Positions 61,411 through 64,000 of a DNA stretch of 64,000 nt are shown here, one piece after another. Position 1 is the stretch's first letter, and every line of letters starts with the position of its first letter. The translations under genes were made by a program, and so were the position numbers. The DNA comes from Clavibacter michiganensis (GTDB taxonomy: Bacteria > Actinomycetota > Actinomycetes > Actinomycetales > Microbacteriaceae): NCBI RefSeq assembly GCF_002151125.1, contig NZ_MDJZ01000015.1:275262-339261 (forward strand), in the 5' to 3' direction. Below the pieces are notes generated by a model. It did no database searches and had not been told where the DNA came from. It saw nothing but the letters and a program-made list of their open reading frames with translations.

Positions 61411-62422
61411 TCCCCAGGACGACGAGACGGCCGTCGACGCGGCGCCGGAGCCCGCCCCCCTGTCCGACGAGGCGTGGGGCATCGACCGCGACGCCGAGCC
61501 CGCGCGCGCGAAGCGCAAGCCGCGCGGCGGCGCGCCCGCGTACCGCGCCGGCTTCGTCTCGTTCGTCGGCCGCCCGAACGTCGGCAAGTCGACGCTGACG
61601 AACGCGCTGGTGGGGGAGAAGGTCGCCATCACGAGCTCCAAGCCGCAGACGACCCGCAAGGCGATCCGCGGCATCGTGCACCGGCCGGACGGGCAGCTCA
61701 TCCTGGTGGACACCCCCGGGATCCACCGCCCGCGCACGCTCCTCGGCGAGCGGCTGAACGCGCTGGTGCAGACGACGCTCGGCGACGTCGACGTCATCGG
61801 GCTGTGCATCCCCGCGGACGAGCGGCTCGGCCCGGGCGACCGCTTCATCAACGAGCAGCTCGACGAGTACCCGCGCGCCCGCAAGGTCGCGATCGTCACG
61901 AAGACCGACTCCGCGTCGCGCCACGCCGTCGCCGAGCAGCTGCTCGCCGTGCAGGAGCTGCGCGAGTGGGACGCAATCGTGCCCGTCTCGGCCGTCGAGG
62001 CGATCCAGCTCGACGCGCTCGTGGGCGAGCTCCTGAAGGCCCTGCCCGTCTCCGAGCAGCTCTACCCGTCCGACGCCGTCACCGAGGAGGGGCTCGAGGC
62101 GCGCATCTCGGAGCTCATCCGCGAGGCCGCGCTCGAGGGCGTGCAGGACGAGCTTCCGCACTCCCTCGCCGTCACGATCGACGACATGATCCAGCGCGAG
62201 GACAAGGAGCTGCTCGAGATCTACGCCAACCTCTTCGTCGAGCGCGACAGCCAGAAGGGCATCGTCATCGGCGCGCAGGGGTCCCGGCTCAAGCACGTCG
62301 GGCAGGTGGCCCGCGCGCAGATCGAGCCGCTCGTCGGCACGCGCGTGTTCCTGTCGCTGCGCGTGAAGATCGCGAAGGACTGGCAGCGCGACCCGAAGCT
62401 GCTCGGCCGCCTCGGCTTCTGA
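61403..62422 (+). CDS. era: GTPase Era
   Basis: Ribosome assembly GTPase of 339 aa. G1 GRPNVGKST starts at residue 56, the effector region KPQTTRKAIRGI near 76, DTPGIHRPR near 101 and TKTD near 169; the C-terminal KH domain has the GxxG-like IGAQGSRLKHVG near 292. The first 48 residues are an Asp/Glu/Ala-rich extension, as often in Actinobacteria. It closes the operon; a long hairpin follows. Confidence 0.97.
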   Translation: MTDPQDDETAVDAAPEPAPLSDEAWGIDRDAEPARAKRKPRGGAPAYRAGFVSFVGRPNVGKSTLTNALVGEKVAITSSKPQTTRKAIRGIVHRPDGQLILVDTPGIHRPRTLLGERLNALVQTTLGDVDVIGLCIPADERLGPGDRFINEQLDEYPRARKVAIVTKTDSASRHAVAEQLLAVQELREWDAIVPVSAVEAIQLDALVGELLKALPVSEQLYPSDAVTEEGLEARISELIREAALEGVQDELPHSLAVTIDDMIQREDKELLEIYANLFVERDSQKGIVIGAQGSRLKHVGQVARAQIEPLVGTRVFLSLRVKIAKDWQRDPKLLGRLGF

Positions 62423-62480
62423 TCCGCGGGGCGCCCCCGTACATCCCGCGGATGAGATCGGGGCGCCTCCGCGGGGATCA
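62420..62480 (+). terminator. Long hairpin terminator after era
   Basis: GGCGCCCC (62430-62437) pairs with GGGGCGCC (62460-62467). Outer arms TGATCCGCGG and CCGCGGGGATCA extend the stem with small bulges. Confidence 0.75.
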
Positions 62481-62516
62481 TCGGCCGCCGGGGGCTCGTC
62501 GACCGGGCGCGGCCCG

Positions 62517-62522
62517 TACGGT
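62517..62522 (+). promoter_or_regulatory. -10 hexamer TACGGT, predicted leaderless start
   Basis: TACGGT precedes the ATG at 62529 by 6 nt. Confidence 0.5.
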
Positions 62523-62528
62523 GGTCGC

Positions 62529-64000
62529 ATGCTCCGACGGATCCCGAGGTACCAGCTCGTCCTCGACGTCGTCCTCGCCGTGGCCTTCGTCGTCCTCCTC
62601 GCCCCCGGGTCCATCGGCGTCGCCGCCGCCAGCGCCTTCGGCGTCTTCGCCTTCACGACCTCCGGGATCTCGCTCGTCCTCGTGCTCGTCATGGGCGCGG
62701 CCCTGTCCGTCCGGCGCCTCTCGCCCGGCCTGTCCCTGGCCATCGCGTGGGCGGGCGCGGCCGTCCAGATGAGCCAGGGCGCCGGGGTCGAGCCCGGCGA
62801 CCTCGCCATCGCGGGCGTCGTGTACTGCACCGCCGCGTACGGCGGCCGCGTGGTGCGTGCCCTCGGGCTGGCGTCCGCGATCGTCGGCGGCGTCGTCGGC
62901 GCCTCCTACCTGTCCTTCACCGCGGGCCGCGTGCCCATCGGCGGCGAGGCGTTCCGCACGGGGGAGTGGACCGCGTTCGCCACCCTGTTCCTGTTCCTCC
63001 TCCTCTGCGCGTGGAGCGTGCTGCTCGCGTCGTGGACGGCGGGCCGGCTCGTGGTCGCGTCCCGCGCGTCGCACGCGAGCCGCGACGCGCAGGAGGCCGC
63101 CGAGCGCGACCAGGCGCGCGCGCTGCACGACGTGGTCGTCGAGCAGGAGCGGAACCGCATCGCGCGCGACATGCACGACGTCGTCGCCCACTCGCTCGCC
63201 GTCGTGATCGCGCAGGCTGACGGCGCCCGCTACGCGCGGCTGGTGGATCCGGAGGCCGCCGACCAGGCGCTGCGCACCATCTCGTCCACCGCGCGCCAGG
63301 CGCTCGGCGACGTGCGGATCCTCCTCGCGCAGCTCCGGCACAGCGAGGACGACACCCCCCAGCCCGAGCTGAAGGAGCTGAGCGACCTCATCGAGCAGAT
63401 GCGCTCCACGGGCCTCACGATCCAGTTCGCGGAGACCGGCCAGCCCGGCGAGTTCGGCACCGGGCAGCAGCTCGCCGTGTACCGGATCGTCCAGGAGGCG
63501 CTCACCAACGTGCTCCGGCACGGCGACGTCGCGCATCCGGTGGAAGTCGAGCTCGCCTGGGAGCCGGACGGCGTGTCGGTGTCCGTGCGCAGCCGGACGC
63601 TCCCGGATCCGGTGCGCCCCGCCCGCACCACGACGGGGATCATCGCCCTCCCCGTGCTGCCGCCCGCACCCGCCACGTCCGCGCAGCCGGTCGGGCACGG
63701 CCTGGCCGGGATGCGGGAGCGCGCGACGCTCTCGGGCGGCCGCTTCTCGGCGGGCGTCCGCGAGGGCGTGTGGACCGTGTCCGCGTGGATCCCCTTCGCG
63801 CCCGCCACGCGTCCCGTGCCCCGCGTGCCCGTCGCCGGCGCATCCGTCGGCACGGGGGCGGACGCGCCCAGCCGCCCCCTCACGCTCGACGAGCTGTTCC
63901 CCCCGGAGGCGGCGGCCGCGGGCACCGCGACGCCGCGCGCGCCCGTGAGCCCGCACCGCACCACGGCGGCCCGCGGGGCCGCCGCCGCCTCCGCCGCCCG
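62529..64000 (+). CDS. NarL-type sensor histidine kinase, 3' end outside window
   Basis: Membrane sensor kinase; 490 residues are in the window and the frame is still open at the edge. Four to five helices occupy residues 8-180. The dimerisation/phospho-acceptor region ERNRIARDMHDVVAHSLAVVI (about 204-224, His in RDMHDVVAHS) is of the HisKA_3 type, and the ATPase has VYRIVQEALTNVLRHG near 318 and GHGLAGMRERATLSGG near 391. The C-terminal extension beyond about residue 415 (Ala/Pro/Arg-rich) is unusual. A response regulator is probably just downstream, outside the window. The signal is unknown. Confidence 0.88.
   Translation, partial: MLRRIPRYQLVLDVVLAVAFVVLLAPGSIGVAAASAFGVFAFTTSGISLVLVLVMGAALSVRRLSPGLSLAIAWAGAAVQMSQGAGVEPGDLAIAGVVYCTAAYGGRVVRALGLASAIVGGVVGASYLSFTAGRVPIGGEAFRTGEWTAFATLFLFLLLCAWSVLLASWTAGRLVVASRASHASRDAQEAAERDQARALHDVVVEQERNRIARDMHDVVAHSLAVVIAQADGARYARLVDPEAADQALRTISSTARQALGDVRILLAQLRHSEDDTPQPELKELSDLIEQMRSTGLTIQFAETGQPGEFGTGQQLAVYRIVQEALTNVLRHGDVAHPVEVELAWEPDGVSVSVRSRTLPDPVRPARTTTGIIALPVLPPAPATSAQPVGHGLAGMRERATLSGGRFSAGVREGVWTVSAWIPFAPATRPVPRVPVAGASVGTGADAPSRPLTLDELFPPEAAAAGTATPRAPVSPHRTTAARGAAAASAA

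Overview
The window is a 64 kb piece of a very GC-rich (about 72-73 %) bacterial chromosome, densely coded on both strands. High GC, near-exclusive G/C-ending codons, SOS boxes of the TCGAAC-N4-GTTCGA type, a CIRCE/HrcA element and the gene orders rpsT-holA-comEC-comEA-leuS and lepA-hemW-hrcA-dnaJ-rsmE-HIT-phoH-ybeY-corC-era point to Actinobacteria. Gene content and style fit Microbacteriaceae, most probably Clavibacter or a close relative. No rRNA, tRNA, CRISPR, phage or insertion sequence was seen. Both end genes (hisC, a sensor histidine kinase) are cut by the window edge.

Layout. 1-8 kb: hisC, small-molecule enzymes (three alpha/beta hydrolases, a quinone oxidoreductase, a YceI protein), a drug-efflux MFS protein and a FUSC membrane protein. 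8-11.5 kb: error-prone polymerase dnaE2 under a perfect LexA box, reading toward the FUSC and hydrolase genes. 11.5-19.4 kb: a zwf-like dehydrogenase, dienelactone hydrolase, LCP cell-wall protein, pnuC, a DUF6504 gene with a second, identical LexA box, an aldo/keto reductase, an App1 phosphatase-like protein, and an SRAP (YedK/HMCES-like) protein that has lost most of its active-site residues. 19.6-22.9 kb: a four-gene OpuC-type compatible-solute ABC importer. 23.0-27.9 kb: a DUF3618 gene followed by an overlapping set of type III polyketide synthase, methyltransferase and FAD monooxygenase, convergent with a UbiA prenyltransferase; this is a small specialised-metabolite locus.

28.5-35.6 kb: a 306-bp gene-free stretch with long G runs, an unrecognised small gene, then the cytochrome bd operon cydABDC behind a promoter overlapped by an inverted repeat. 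35.6-44.7 kb: divergent pabC/pabB, leuS, comEA-comEC (ComEC lacks its usual C-terminal nuclease-like domain) and holA. 44.9-55 kb: rpsT, a Nudix hydrolase, an amidohydrolase with an overlapping TIGR01777 epimerase, lepA, an LPXTG surface protein, DUF1990, a HAD phosphatase, hemW and two small genes. 55.2-62.4 kb: the hrcA-to-era RNA-metabolism/heat-shock run, then the start of a NarL-type sensor kinase.

Window-scale signals. (1) The palindrome GGATCC is strongly over-represented (about 115 copies by eye, against about 20 expected from composition) and appears to distort codon choice locally. (2) Many genes have a TANNNT-like -10 hexamer exactly 6-7 nt before the start codon and no Shine-Dalgarno, which predicts leaderless mRNAs. 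(3) The SOS-controlled genes are scattered, and imuA/imuB are not next to dnaE2.
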